A DNA stretch of 64,000 nucleotides from Streptomyces sp. DT2A-34. GTDB taxonomy: Bacteria; Actinomycetota; Actinomycetes; Streptomycetales; Streptomycetaceae. The first letter of the stretch is position 1. Each line of letters begins with the position of its first letter. The notes under the pieces were generated by a model. It worked only from the letters and a program-made list of their open reading frames with translations. It was not told the origin of the DNA and did no database searches. This document shows positions 17,869-27,265 of the stretch, in pieces. The stretch spans positions 8,226,001 through 8,290,000 of the forward strand of contig NZ_JASTWJ010000001.1 in the NCBI RefSeq assembly GCF_030499515.1, written 5' to 3'. A program made the position numbers and the translations under genes.

Positions 17869-17899
17869 CAGGCCGGTTCCCTTCGTGGGAACCGGCCTG
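17869..17899 (+). promoter_or_regulatory. Strong TTCG-loop hairpin in the 5' region of the HAD gene
   Basis: A perfect 13-bp stem, CAGGCCGGTTCCC (17869-17881) with GGGAACCGGCCTG (17887-17899), closes a TTCGT loop. It follows a -10-like TACACT (17850-17855) and precedes the ribosome site AAGGAGG by about 10 nt. It may terminate metH readthrough or lie in the 5' UTR of the next gene. Confidence 0.65.
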
Positions 17900-17924
17900 A
17901 TCGCCCCTTCAAGGAGGTACGTGG

Positions 17925-18620
17925 ATGACCAGCACGGTCCCCGCACCAGGAACCCGTACGGCCGAGGGCTCAGCCCTGCAGGCCGTGCTGCTCGACATGG
18001 ACGGAACCTTGGTGGACACCGAGGGCTTCTGGTGGGACGTCGAGGTCGAGATCTTCGCCGGCCTCGGTCACATGCTCGACGACACCTGGCGCCATGTCGT
18101 CGTCGGCGGCCCCATGAGCCGCAGCGCAGGATTCCTGATCGAGGCCACCGGCGCCGACATCTCCCTCGCCGAGCTCACCGTGCTGCTGAACCAGGGCTTC
18201 GAGGACCGCATCGACCGCGCCCTGCCGCTGATGCCGGGGGCCGCCCGGCTGCTGGCCGAGCTGGCCGCGTTCGAGATCCCCACCGCCCTGGTCTCCGCCT
18301 CGCACCGGCGCATCATCGACCGGGTGCTCACCTCGCTCGGCCCTCAGCACTTCGCGCTGACCGTCGCCGGCGACGAGGTGCCGCGCACCAAGCCGCACCC
18401 GGACCCGTACCTGCTCGCGGCGGCCGGACTGGGCGTCGACCCGGCCCGATGCGCGGTGGTCGAGGACACGGCGACCGGCGTCGCGGCGGCCGAGGCCGCG
18501 GGCTGCCATGTGGTGGCCGTGCCGTCCGTGGCCCCGATCACCCCGGCCACCCGGCGCACCGTGGTGACCTCCCTCGAAGAGGTCGATCTGGCATTTCTGC
18601 GCGGGCTGATGGCGGCCTGA
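17925..18620 (+). CDS. HAD-superfamily phosphatase (beta-phosphoglucomutase-like)
   Basis: This 231-residue HAD subfamily IA hydrolase has motif I as LLDMDGTLVDTEGFWW, motif II as ALVSASHRR, the Lys in RTKPHPDPYLLAAAGLG, and motif IV VVEDTATGVAAAEAAG. An excellent SD (AAGGAGG) lies 7 nt before the ATG. It follows metH by 127 nt and probably has its own promoter. The substrate cannot be read from the sequence. The conserved position after metH in Streptomyces is from memory. Confidence 0.85.
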   Translation: MTSTVPAPGTRTAEGSALQAVLLDMDGTLVDTEGFWWDVEVEIFAGLGHMLDDTWRHVVVGGPMSRSAGFLIEATGADISLAELTVLLNQGFEDRIDRALPLMPGAARLLAELAAFEIPTALVSASHRRIIDRVLTSLGPQHFALTVAGDEVPRTKPHPDPYLLAAAGLGVDPARCAVVEDTATGVAAAEAAGCHVVAVPSVAPITPATRRTVVTSLEEVDLAFLRGLMAA

Positions 18621-19044
18621 CAACAGAAATAGATACGGCGTTCACCCAGCGTGCAACATCGATAGCGCGGGAATTCCACGAAGGAATTCGAATGGAGCCC
18701 GATGGCTGAATTCCAGTGGGCGCCAAGACTGTTCAGTTTGTGACGTTCGCCACTCGTGAAGGGGGTGACGGGCGCCCTGCCGCGTGCCGCACGCCCTCCA
18801 TCGGGGGCTTCGAGCGCACCCTTGTGTCCCGATTGATGGACCGGTGCACGAATCCTTCCGGTGAAAGGTTCTCGGTGCGTCCGCGACCGGTTCCACAGCG
18901 TGATGGAGTCCCAACTCCGGTGGCGGCGAACCCTCCTGCGGGCGCGGACTAACCTCGTCGCGAGAACATCGCACTTCCCCCGTGATCCGCCGCACCACCC
19001 CTGCATGCCGGGTACACGGAGTCGACAGCTGGAGAAACCCGAGC
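18621..19044. other. Intergenic region before the tandem binding-protein genes
   Basis: This 424-nt gap holds no convincing gene. Three GAATTC sites (around 18671, 18684 and 18709) fall within about 50 nt. A -10-like TAACCT lies at 18950-18955, about 90 nt before the next gene. No terminator hairpin for the HAD gene stood out. Confidence 0.5.
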
Positions 19045-20649
19045 ATGAACCGCAAAACTTTGGTGCTGCCGGCCGTCATCGGCCTGCTCGCGCCGGTTCT
19101 CGCCGCCTGTGGCGGAACCGACAGCGGCAGTGACGGCGGCGGCGCGATCGTCGTCGGCACCACGGACGCGTTCACTGCCTCGAAGGAGGCTCCCGCCCCG
19201 CTCGACCCCGCCTACGCCTACGACGTCGGCACCTGGAACATCCTGCGCCAGACCGTGCAGACCCTGATGATCCAGCCGCGCGGCGAGGGCGACCCGGTGC
19301 CCGAAGCCGCCCAGAGCTGCGGCTTCACCGACAGCGGCAACGAACGCTACGCCTGCACCCTGCGCGAGGGCCTGAAGTTCGCGAACGGCGACCCCGTCAC
19401 CGCGGAAGACGTGAAGTACTCCATCGACCGCGCCCGCTCCCTCAAGGCCGACAGCGGCGTCTTCGCGCTGCTGTCCACCATCGACACCGTCGAGACCCAG
19501 GGCGACCGCGAGGTGATCTTCCACCTCAAGACCGCCGACGCCACCTTCCCGTTCAAGCTGTCCACCCCGGTCGCCGGCATCGTCGACCCGGACATCTACG
19601 CCAAGGACAAGCTGCGCGACGGCTTCGAGGTCGACGGCTCCGGCCCCTACACCCTCAAGGCCGAGGTCAAGAACGACGAACTGGTCTCCGCCGTGTTCAC
19701 CAAGAACCCCGATTACAAGGGGAGTCTGAAGGTGAACAACGGCAAGGTCGAACTGCGCAACTTCGCGAACGCCGACGAGATGGGCACCGCCCTCGCCAAG
19801 GGCGACCTCGACCTGATGACCCGCACCATGTCGCCCGAGCAGATCCAGAAGCTGTCGGCCGACTCCGACGACAGCGTCGACCTCGTCGACATGTCCGGTC
19901 TGGAAATCCGCTACCTGGCCTTCAACACCAACGACCCGGCCGTACGCGGCAAGGCCGTCCGCCAGGCGATGGCCCAGATCATCGACCGCGGCGAACTCGT
20001 CTCCAAGGTCTACGGCTCCCAGGCCCAACCGCTGTACTCGCTGGTCCCCGCCAGCATCACCGGCCACTCCAACGCGTTCTTCAACAAGTACGGCGACCCG
20101 AGCGTGAGCACGGCCAAGTCGCTGCTGGAGAAGGCGGGCATCACGACCCCGGTGAAGCTGACCCTGCACTACACCACCGACCACTACGGCTCGGCCACCA
20201 AGAAGGAGTTCGAGCTGCTGCAGAAGCAGCTCAACGACAGCGGCCTGTTCGACGCCGACATCCAGGGCACCCCCTGGGCGACGTTCCGCCCCGCCGAGCA
20301 GAAGGGCGAGTACGAGGTCTACGGCATGGGCTGGTTCCCGGACTTCCCGGACGCCGACAACTACCTCGCCCCGTTCCTCGACAAGGACAACTTCCTCGGC
20401 TCGCCGTACGCCAACAGCACGATCCGCAACACCCTCATCCCGGAGTCCCGCCGCGCGGCCGACCGACTGTCCGCCTCCAGCAGCCTGACGGACATTCAGG
20501 ACATCGTCGCCAATGACGTGCCCGTCCTGCCGCTGTGGCAGGGCAGGCAGTACGTCGCCGCGGGCGACGACGTCACCGGTACGGCGTATGCGCTCAACTC
20601 CTCCTCGACCCTTCAGCTGTGGGAGCTCGGCCGTGGCGTGAGCGGCTGA
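19045..20649 (+). CDS. Peptide-type ABC transporter substrate-binding lipoprotein (SBP family 5), copy 1
   Basis: This 534-residue extracellular binding protein has signal MNRKTLVLPAVIGLLAPVLAACGG in two parts, with lipobox LAAC near residue 18. Family blocks are CTLREGLKFANGDPVTAEDVKYSIDRA, PFLDKDNFLG and the C-terminal VANDVPVLPLWQGRQY. The chosen start is the ATG at 19045 with GGAG about 11 nt upstream; the longer frame from 18982 lacks a signal. No permease or ATPase gene is adjacent. It is a clear paralogue of the next gene, so the pair arose by tandem duplication. The ligand is unknown. Confidence 0.88.
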   Translation: MNRKTLVLPAVIGLLAPVLAACGGTDSGSDGGGAIVVGTTDAFTASKEAPAPLDPAYAYDVGTWNILRQTVQTLMIQPRGEGDPVPEAAQSCGFTDSGNERYACTLREGLKFANGDPVTAEDVKYSIDRARSLKADSGVFALLSTIDTVETQGDREVIFHLKTADATFPFKLSTPVAGIVDPDIYAKDKLRDGFEVDGSGPYTLKAEVKNDELVSAVFTKNPDYKGSLKVNNGKVELRNFANADEMGTALAKGDLDLMTRTMSPEQIQKLSADSDDSVDLVDMSGLEIRYLAFNTNDPAVRGKAVRQAMAQIIDRGELVSKVYGSQAQPLYSLVPASITGHSNAFFNKYGDPSVSTAKSLLEKAGITTPVKLTLHYTTDHYGSATKKEFELLQKQLNDSGLFDADIQGTPWATFRPAEQKGEYEVYGMGWFPDFPDADNYLAPFLDKDNFLGSPYANSTIRNTLIPESRRAADRLSASSSLTDIQDIVANDVPVLPLWQGRQYVAAGDDVTGTAYALNSSSTLQLWELGRGVSG

Positions 20650-20748
20650 CGTCTCCCGTGCCCGGCGCCCACGACCAGGGCGCGGGATCAGGCCCGGGCA
20701 GCAGCATGCGGCTCGGGCTTCTCACAACCGACGACAAGGCACTCGTAC

Positions 20749-22329
20749 GTGAACATGCGTAACCAGTGGCCGGTCCTGCCCGTCGTGGCAGGGCTGGCCT
20801 CCGGCCTGCTGACCGGCTGCGGAACCGAAACGGGGGACACCGGGGGGACCGGAACCTCGGTGGTCATGGGGATGTCCGACGACGTCCTGGCCACCGACCC
20901 CGCCTCCGGCTACGACCCCGGCTCCTGGCTGTTGTTCAACAACGTCTTCCAGTCGCTGCTCAGCTTCCCCAAGGGCGCCACCGAACCGCAGCCCGAGGCC
21001 GCCGAGCAGTGCTCCTTCTCCGACACCGAGGCCAAGGTCTACAAGTGCACACTGCGGGACGGGCTGAAGTTCAGCAACGGTGACGCCCTCACCTCCGAGG
21101 ACGTCAAGTTCTCCTTCGACCGCATGCTGAAGATCAACGACCCCGACGGCCCCGCGGTCATGTTCCCCACCCTCGACAAGGTCGAGACACCGGACGACGA
21201 GACCGTCGTCTTCCGGCTCAACACACCCGACGCCACCTTCCCCAGCAAGATCGCCTCCGGTGCCGGCTCCATCGTCGACGAGCAGCAGTACGACGCGGAC
21301 GGCCTGCGCAAGGACGGCGACGCGGTCGGCTCCGGCCCGTACAAGCTGGACACGTTCGACGGCGACGAAGCGGTCTTCTCCGTCAACGAGAACTACAAGG
21401 GCACCGCCGAGGTGCAGAACTCCGGTGTCACGCTGAAGTTCTTCCACGGCGACCAGGACGCCCTGAAGAAGGCCCTCCTCGCGGACGAGGTCGACATCGC
21501 CTACCGAGGCCTCACCGCGGGCGGCATCGCCGACATCGAGAAGTCCGGCGGCGACTCCGGAGTCGAGGTCGTCGAGGGCAGCAGCGCCGAGGTCCAGCAC
21601 CTGGTCTTCAACATGGACGACCCGGTCGCCGGAAAGCTCGGCGTCCGCAAGGCCATCGCCTACCTCATCGACCGCGACGCCCTCATCAAGGACGTCTACC
21701 AGGGCACGGCGAGCCCGCTGTACTCGATCATCCCGGCCGGTATCGGCGGCCACAACACGGCCTTCTTCGACACCTACGGCGCCCGCCCCTCCAAGGCCAA
21801 GGCCGCCGCTGCGCTGCAGGACGACGGCATCACCGGCAAGGTCAAGCTGACCCTGTGGTCCACCCCGTCGCGCTACGGCCCCGCCACCGACCAGGAGTTG
21901 AAGGCGATCGCGCAGCAGCTCAACGACAGCGGCCTGTTCGACGCCGACGTACAGTCCGTCGCCTTCGACCAGTACGAGAAGGACGTAGCCGCCGGCAAGT
22001 ACGGCGTCTACGTGAAGGGCTGGATCCCGGACTACCCGGACGCCGACAACTTCACGGCCCCCTTCTTCGGCAAGGGCAACGTGCTGAGCAACAACTACAG
22101 CAACCGCTCGATCACCGGCACGCTCATCCCGCGCACCGCCGCCGAGAGCGACCGCTCCGCGACCGACGACGAGTTCGACCAGCTCCAGGACATCGTGGCC
22201 AAGGAACTCCCCGTCCTCCCGATCTGGCAGGCCAAGCAGTACGCGGTCGTCCACGACGACGTCTACGGCCTGGAGTACTGCCTCGACGCCTCCACCGTCT
22301 TCCGCTTCTGGGAGCTCAGCAAGGCCTGA
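20749..22329 (+). CDS. Peptide-type ABC transporter substrate-binding lipoprotein (SBP family 5), copy 2
   Basis: This protein of about 526 residues has lipobox LLTGC near residue 23. It shares the whole plan of the preceding gene: LRDGLKFSNGDALTSEDVKFSFDR, a KQLNDSGLFDADIQ-like stretch (QQLNDSGLFDADVQ), FPDFPDADNY versus IPDYPDADNF, and LPVLPIWQAKQY. The start is GTG 20749 or ATG 20755. The gene ends just before a strong bidirectional terminator. It probably shares a transcript with copy 1 across a 99-nt gap. With no membrane components nearby, it must use a transporter encoded elsewhere or serve as a sensor. Confidence 0.88.
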   Translation: MNMRNQWPVLPVVAGLASGLLTGCGTETGDTGGTGTSVVMGMSDDVLATDPASGYDPGSWLLFNNVFQSLLSFPKGATEPQPEAAEQCSFSDTEAKVYKCTLRDGLKFSNGDALTSEDVKFSFDRMLKINDPDGPAVMFPTLDKVETPDDETVVFRLNTPDATFPSKIASGAGSIVDEQQYDADGLRKDGDAVGSGPYKLDTFDGDEAVFSVNENYKGTAEVQNSGVTLKFFHGDQDALKKALLADEVDIAYRGLTAGGIADIEKSGGDSGVEVVEGSSAEVQHLVFNMDDPVAGKLGVRKAIAYLIDRDALIKDVYQGTASPLYSIIPAGIGGHNTAFFDTYGARPSKAKAAAALQDDGITGKVKLTLWSTPSRYGPATDQELKAIAQQLNDSGLFDADVQSVAFDQYEKDVAAGKYGVYVKGWIPDYPDADNFTAPFFGKGNVLSNNYSNRSITGTLIPRTAAESDRSATDDEFDQLQDIVAKELPVLPIWQAKQYAVVHDDVYGLEYCLDASTVFRFWELSKA

Positions 22330-22358
22330 CGGACGGCCGTGACCGCCGTACACGCACA

Positions 22359-22402
22359 GAGGGCGCCCCTTCTCGAGAAAGGTCTCGAGAAGGGGCGCCC
22401 TC
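22359..22402. terminator. Bidirectional terminator with perfect 20-bp stem
   Basis: Arms 22359-22378 and 22383-22402 are perfectly complementary over 20 bp (GAGGGCGCCCC...CTCGAGA) with the 4-nt loop AAGG. It lies between two convergent genes, at 22329 (plus) and 22422 (minus). Confidence 0.88.
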
Positions 22403-22421
22403 TTCGCCGTAACGCGAGCTC

Positions 22422-23093
22422 CTACTGGGCGCCGGGGCGCACCAGCCCGCTCTCGTACGCGTACACCGCGGCCTGTACCCGGTCACGCAGACCCAGCTTG
22501 GTGAGCACATGGCCGACGTGTGTCTTCACGGTGGTCTCGCTGACGAACAGATCGGCGGCGATCTCCGCGTTGGACAGGCCCCGCGCCACCAGCTTCAGCA
22601 CCTCCACCTCGCGGTCGGTGAGCGTGTGCAGGGTGTCCGGCACCGGCTCGTCGCCCGACGGGAGATGCGTGGCGTACTTGTCGAGCAGCCGACGCGTGAT
22701 GCTCGGCGCCAGCATCGCCTCACCACCGGCGACCACACGGATCGCCTGCACCAGCTCATTGGCCGGGGCATCCTTCAGCAGGAAGCCGCTGGCCCCCGCC
22801 TTCAACGCCTCCACCACGTACTCGTCGAGATCGAAGGTGGTCAGCACCAGCACCTTCGCCGGGCCGTCCCGCCCGGGCCCGGTGATCTGCCGGGTCGCCT
22901 CGACACCGTCCATCCGTGGCATACGGATGTCCATCAGAACCACGTCGGGCTGCAGGGCCCGCACCTGATCGAGAGCTTGGAGGCCGTCACCGGCCTCGCC
23001 CACGACCGCGAGGTCCTGCTCCGCTTCCAGGATCATCCGGAAGCCGGTACGCAGCAGCGGCTGGTCGTCGACCAGTAGGACGCGGATGGCCAC
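22422..23093 (-). CDS. Orphan NarL/LuxR-family response regulator
   Basis: This 223-residue two-component regulator has a receiver domain starting IRVLLVDDQPLLRTGF, phospho-acceptor Asp in VVLMDIRMPRMDG, the conserved Thr in VLVLTTFD and Lys in GFLLKDA. A LuxR HTH follows: LTDREVEVLKLVARGLSNAEIAADLFVSETTVKTHVGHVLTKL. The start is GTG 23093 with AAGGAG 8 nt upstream; the longer frame to 23300 overlaps the nuclease gene and is not protein-like. No histidine kinase is encoded nearby. It is 14 nt downstream of the RecB-like gene and may be co-transcribed. Confidence 0.9.
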   Translation of the reverse strand: MAIRVLLVDDQPLLRTGFRMILEAEQDLAVVGEAGDGLQALDQVRALQPDVVLMDIRMPRMDGVEATRQITGPGRDGPAKVLVLTTFDLDEYVVEALKAGASGFLLKDAPANELVQAIRVVAGGEAMLAPSITRRLLDKYATHLPSGDEPVPDTLHTLTDREVEVLKLVARGLSNAEIAADLFVSETTVKTHVGHVLTKLGLRDRVQAAVYAYESGLVRPGAQ

Positions 23094-23107
23094 GTAAGTC
23101 TCCTTCG

Positions 23108-24211
23108 CTAGTCCGGCCCCATTCTGCCCTGCGGGCCGCCACCGGACTCGCCCGCCCTGACCGGCAACGACTGCGTCGCCCGGGGGGCACCCCCCGGACC
23201 CCCGGCCGAACCCGGCTCGGCCACTGTCACCGGCAACGGATACGGCGGGGGAGTGCCGCCGAATTCCGGGCAGTGGGCCTGGTGGTCGCACCAGCCGCAC
23301 AACTTGGTCGGCCGGGGACGCCAGTCACCGCTCTCCGTCGCCTGCCGGATCGCTTCCCACAACGCGAGCAGCTTGCGCTCCACCCGCTCCAGATCGGCCA
23401 GGACCGGGTCGTACGTCAGCACATCACCGCTGCCCAGGTAGACGAGCTGAAGCCGGCGCGGAATCACCTGCTTCAGCCGCCACACCACGAGCGCGTAGAA
23501 CTTCATCTGGAACAGCGCACCCTCGGCGTACTCGGGCCGGGGAGCCTTGCCGGTCTTGTAGTCGACGATCCGCACCTCACCCGTGGCCGCCACATCGACA
23601 CGGTCGATGATCCCGCGCAACCGCAGCCCCGAGTCCAGCTCGGCCTCGACGAACAGCTCACGCTCGGCAGGCTCCAGCCGCGTCGGATCCTCCAGGCTGA
23701 ACCAGCGCTCCACGAGCTGCTCCGCCTCACCGAGCCACCTCGCCAGCCGCTCCCCCTCGGGATCGTCCTCGAACAGCTCCACCACCTCCGGCCTGCTCTC
23801 GCGCAGCCGGTCCCACTGGCCCGGGACGAGGGACTTGGCACGCGGGGCGGTCCGCTCGGCGGCCGGAGCGTCGAAGAGCCGCTCCAGCACCGCGTGCACA
23901 AGGGTCCCCTTGGTCGCCGCCGCGCTCGGCTTCTCGGGCAGCCGGTCGATCACCCGGAACCGGTAGAGCAGCGGGCACTGCATGAAGTCACTGGCACGGG
24001 ACGGCGACAGCGAGGCCGGCGGTATGGCCGGGCGCGCGGCCACACCGACCGCAGGGGCCGCGCCCTCACCCGCATCGACCGTCGCCACCACACTGTCCGC
24101 CCGCGCCGGGGACGCTTCCGCCCCCGCTGGGTCCCCGTCCGCCACGGCCCCTGTCACGGGCGCGACGTCACTGCCGCAGTCCGCCGCGGCACCCTCCGTG
24201 CTCGTCTCCAT
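23108..24211 (-). CDS. RecB-family exonuclease-like protein (PD-(D/E)XK, Fe-S cysteines)
   Basis: This 367-residue protein has the AddB/RecB nuclease architecture. SPSRASDFMQCPLLYRF contains the first Cys, GTLVHAVLERLFD the conserved His, RGIIDRVD and VRIVDYKTGK the catalytic Asp and Lys, and the C-terminal KLCGWCDHQAHCPEF three more Cys for a 4Fe-4S cluster. The first 65 residues are Ala/Gly/Val-rich and poorly conserved-looking. ATG 24211 has AAGG at good spacing; GTG 24217 is an alternative. It probably acts in DNA repair. It is divergent from the protease gene. Confidence 0.85.
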   Translation of the reverse strand: METSTEGAAADCGSDVAPVTGAVADGDPAGAEASPARADSVVATVDAGEGAAPAVGVAARPAIPPASLSPSRASDFMQCPLLYRFRVIDRLPEKPSAAATKGTLVHAVLERLFDAPAAERTAPRAKSLVPGQWDRLRESRPEVVELFEDDPEGERLARWLGEAEQLVERWFSLEDPTRLEPAERELFVEAELDSGLRLRGIIDRVDVAATGEVRIVDYKTGKAPRPEYAEGALFQMKFYALVVWRLKQVIPRRLQLVYLGSGDVLTYDPVLADLERVERKLLALWEAIRQATESGDWRPRPTKLCGWCDHQAHCPEFGGTPPPYPLPVTVAEPGSAGGPGGAPRATQSLPVRAGESGGGPQGRMGPD

Positions 24212-24385
24212 GCCCACAGACCTTACGGCCCGCCACTGACAGTGACCCAGCCGCCGCTGTCACACCCGCGGCGGCAGGGGAAACTGAGGGGTGCCGGGGC
24301 GAAGGGCGTCACCACGGCCGCATACCATCGACCCGAGACCCATCCGCCCGGCAGGCGCGGAAGACGCTTCGAACGAGGGGACACC

Positions 24386-26044
24386 GTGGACGAGAGCGGC
24401 GGGAGCGGGCAGCCGCGGTCCGGCACCGGCGAGTCGACCGAGCGCCGAGCAGACCGTATGACCCCGGCCACCGACCCCACACGCCCCGACCCGTCCCCGA
24501 ACACGGAACAGCCCTCGGACACACAGCCCTTGGACACCGACCGCGACAACGCCGAGCACGAAGCCACCCGGCCGCCGCTCGGCGCCGAGAACCGCCCGCA
24601 GGACGAGACCCCGGGGCGCTCACGAGACGCGGACGCCCCGAGCGGCGAGGGCGACAGCGAGAACGGCGACAGCGAGAGCAGCGGGAACGGCGGCAACGCC
24701 GACGGCGACGACGCACTTGACCGGACCACGGAGCACACCGCCCCCGCCCCCAGCGGCTCCGCCGACCCCCGCACCCCAGACGATCACCAAGCCGACCCCC
24801 CGAGCGCGAACGAGAACGACAGCCGCAGCGCCACCCGTCCACCGGCCCCGGCCCCCGACGCGGGAAAGACCCGCCCGCCCCAGCGCCCCAAGGAACCCCG
24901 AGGCGGCCTGCTCATGGGACGGCCCTTCGGCGTGCCCGTCTACGTCGCCCCCAGCTGGTTCCTCGTCGCCGCCCTCATCACCTGGGTGTTCGGCGGACAG
25001 CTTGACCGGGTGCTGCCCGAACTCGGCGCCGCCCGCTATCTCGTCTCCCTCTTCTTCGCCGTCGCCTTCTACGCCTCCGTCCTCGTCCACGAACTCGCCC
25101 ACACCGTCGCCGCCCTCCGCTTCAAACTCCCCGTCCGCCGGATCCAGCTGCAGTTCTTCGGCGGCGTCTCCGAGATCGAGAAGGAAGCCGAGACACCGGG
25201 ACGCGAGTTCGTGCTCGCCTTCGTCGGCCCGCTGCTCTCCCTCGTCCTCGCCGGCGTCTTCTACGCCGCCATGCAGACCGTCGAACCCGGCACCGTCCCC
25301 GGCGTCCTGCTGGCCGGCCTCATGGTCTCCAACCTCATCGTCGCCGCCTTCAACCTGCTCCCCGGCCTGCCCCTCGACGGCGGCCGCATGCTCCGCGCCA
25401 TCGTCTGGAAGATCACCGGCAAGCCGATGGCCGGCACCATCGCCGCCGCCTGGATCGGCCGCGCCCTCGCCGTCGCCGTCCTCGTCGGGCTCCCCCTGCT
25501 CACCCAGTCCGGCGCCCTCGGCTCCGACGCCGTCGACAACGTCGGCATGGACACCGTCATGGACGCCCTGCTCGCCGCCATCCTCGCCGCGATCATCTGG
25601 ACCGGCGCCGGCAACAGCCTGCGCATGGCCCGCCTGCGCGAACACCTCCCCGAACTGCGCGCCCGCACCCTCACCCGCCGCGCCGTCCCCGTCGAGACCG
25701 ACACCCCCCTCTCCGAGGCCCTGCGCCGCGCCAACGCCGCCGGCGCCCGCGCCCTCGTCGTCGTCGACGCCGACGGCCACCCCCTCTCCCTCGTCCGCGA
25801 GGCCGCCATCGCCGGCGTACCCGAACACCGCCGCCCCTGGGTCGCCGTCAGCAGCCTCGCCCAGGACCTGACCGACGGCATGCGCGTCTCCGCCGAGCTG
25901 GCCGGAGAGGAACTCCTCGACGCCCTGCGCGCGACCCCGGCCACCGAGTACCTCGTCGTCGAGGAGACGGGCGAGATCTACGGCGTCCTGTCCGCGGCGG
26001 ACGTGGAGCGCGCCTTCGTGAAGGCCATGGCCCGCCCCAGCTGA
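24386..26044 (+). CDS. Site-2 protease family protein (M50 metalloprotease with CBS domains)
   Basis: This 552-residue membrane protease has a long hydrophilic N-terminus rich in Asp, Glu, Pro, Ser and Gly (about residues 1-175). Transmembrane segments follow, with zinc motif LVHELAHTVAALRF (HExxH) and the second site LLPGLPLDGGRMLRAIVW. C-terminal halves with VVVDADGHPLSLV and VVEETGEIYGVLSAADV look like a CBS pair. The start is GTG 24386 (GAGGGG 6 nt upstream); ATG 24458 is possible. It probably cleaves membrane-anchored substrates. The acidic N-terminal tail is unusual for this family. Confidence 0.85.
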   Translation: MDESGGSGQPRSGTGESTERRADRMTPATDPTRPDPSPNTEQPSDTQPLDTDRDNAEHEATRPPLGAENRPQDETPGRSRDADAPSGEGDSENGDSESSGNGGNADGDDALDRTTEHTAPAPSGSADPRTPDDHQADPPSANENDSRSATRPPAPAPDAGKTRPPQRPKEPRGGLLMGRPFGVPVYVAPSWFLVAALITWVFGGQLDRVLPELGAARYLVSLFFAVAFYASVLVHELAHTVAALRFKLPVRRIQLQFFGGVSEIEKEAETPGREFVLAFVGPLLSLVLAGVFYAAMQTVEPGTVPGVLLAGLMVSNLIVAAFNLLPGLPLDGGRMLRAIVWKITGKPMAGTIAAAWIGRALAVAVLVGLPLLTQSGALGSDAVDNVGMDTVMDALLAAILAAIIWTGAGNSLRMARLREHLPELRARTLTRRAVPVETDTPLSEALRRANAAGARALVVVDADGHPLSLVREAAIAGVPEHRRPWVAVSSLAQDLTDGMRVSAELAGEELLDALRATPATEYLVVEETGEIYGVLSAADVERAFVKAMARPS

Positions 26045-26087
26045 AGACCGGCACACACGCGTGGTCGGCGACCCCCCGAAACGCCGG

Positions 26088-26093
26088 TAGGCT
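26088..26093 (+). promoter_or_regulatory. -10 box of a leaderless trmI transcript
   Basis: TAGGCT ends 6 nt before the ATG at 26100, leaving no room for a ribosome binding site. The transcript should start at or next to the start codon. Confidence 0.5.
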
Positions 26094-26099
26094 GTTCAC

Positions 26100-27002
26100 A
26101 TGTCCGAACCGACCGGTGCCGCCCGCAGGCGCGGGCCCTTCAAGGTCGGGGACCAGGTACAGCTGACCGACCCCAAGGGCCGCCACTACACGTTCACGCT
26201 CGAGGCCGGGAAGAACTTCCACACCCACAAGGGTTCCTTCCCGCACGACGAACTGATCGGCGCTCCCGAGGGCAGCGTTGTCCGCACCACCGGGAACGTC
26301 GCCTACCTCGCGCTGCGCCCCCTGCTCCCCGACTACGTCCTGTCCATGCCCCGCGGGGCAGCCGTCGTCTACCCGAAGGACGCGGGACAGATCCTCGCCT
26401 TCGCCGACATCTTCCCCGGCGCCCGCGTCGTCGAGGCCGGCGTCGGCTCCGGCTCGCTCAGCAGCTTCCTGCTGCGCGCCATCGGCGACCAGGGCATGCT
26501 GCACTCCTACGAGCGCCGCGAAGACTTCGCCGACATCGCCCGGCAGAACGTGGAGCGCTACTTCGGCGGCCCCCACCCCGCCTGGCAGCTCACCGTCGGC
26601 GACCTCCAGGACAACCTGAGCGACACCGACGTCGACCGCGTCATCCTCGACATGCTCGCCCCCTGGGAGTGCCTGGAAGCCGTCTCCAAGGCGCTCGTCC
26701 CCGGCGGCATCGTCTGCTGCTACGTCGCCACCACCACCCAGCTCGCCCGGACCGTCGAGTCCATCCGCGAGATCGGCTGCTTCAACGAGCCGACCGCCTG
26801 GGAGACGATGATCCGCAACTGGCACATCGAGGGCCTCGCCGTCCGCCCCGACCACCGCATGATCGGCCACACCGGCTTCCTGCTCACCGCCCGCCGCCTC
26901 GCCGACGGCGTCGAGCCCCCCATGCGCCGCCGCCGCCCCGCCAAGGGCGCCTACGGCGAGGACTACGAAGGCCCCAACGCCGACGGAGGCGCCGGCCGCT
27001 GA
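26100..27002 (+). CDS. trmI: tRNA (adenine-58-N1)-methyltransferase TrmI
   Basis: This 300-residue SAM-dependent enzyme makes m1A58 in the T-loop of tRNA. The N-terminal domain has GPFKVGDQVQLTDPKGRHYT. The Rossmann core has VVEAGVGSGSLSSFLLRAIG (SAM motif I), SYERREDFADIARQNVERYF and VDRVILDMLAPWECL. It begins 55 nt after the protease gene but with its own -10 and no SD. In actinobacteria the gene is typically found just before the proteasome locus, as here. Confidence 0.93.
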   Translation: MSEPTGAARRRGPFKVGDQVQLTDPKGRHYTFTLEAGKNFHTHKGSFPHDELIGAPEGSVVRTTGNVAYLALRPLLPDYVLSMPRGAAVVYPKDAGQILAFADIFPGARVVEAGVGSGSLSSFLLRAIGDQGMLHSYERREDFADIARQNVERYFGGPHPAWQLTVGDLQDNLSDTDVDRVILDMLAPWECLEAVSKALVPGGIVCCYVATTTQLARTVESIREIGCFNEPTAWETMIRNWHIEGLAVRPDHRMIGHTGFLLTARRLADGVEPPMRRRRPAKGAYGEDYEGPNADGGAGR

Positions 27003-27031
27003 GACGGCCCCATGCCGCATCCAACGTACAA

Positions 27032-27079
27032 GCGCTGTGGCCGAGTTCCCGGAACACCCCCGGAACTCGACCACAGCGC
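27032..27079 (+). terminator. Terminator after trmI
   Basis: A long hairpin joins GCGCTGTGGCCGAGTT (from 27032) to AACTCGACCACAGCGC (ending 27079), with one mismatch and one bulge in about 20 bp. CTTTGCGTT follows. Confidence 0.75.
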
Positions 27080-27265
27080 CTTTGCGTTGCCGCACCACCA
27101 ACAGCCGACAATCCGAACGTCGCACGACACCCGCACGCCCCCTCCGCACCCCCAACCACCGGCCATCCGGCACCGGAACTCCACACCCCGACGTTCCCCC
27201 CGACTGTGACGTGTGGCACCATTCTGGCCACCCCACCGGCACAGCCCTCACAGGAGACGCTCCTA

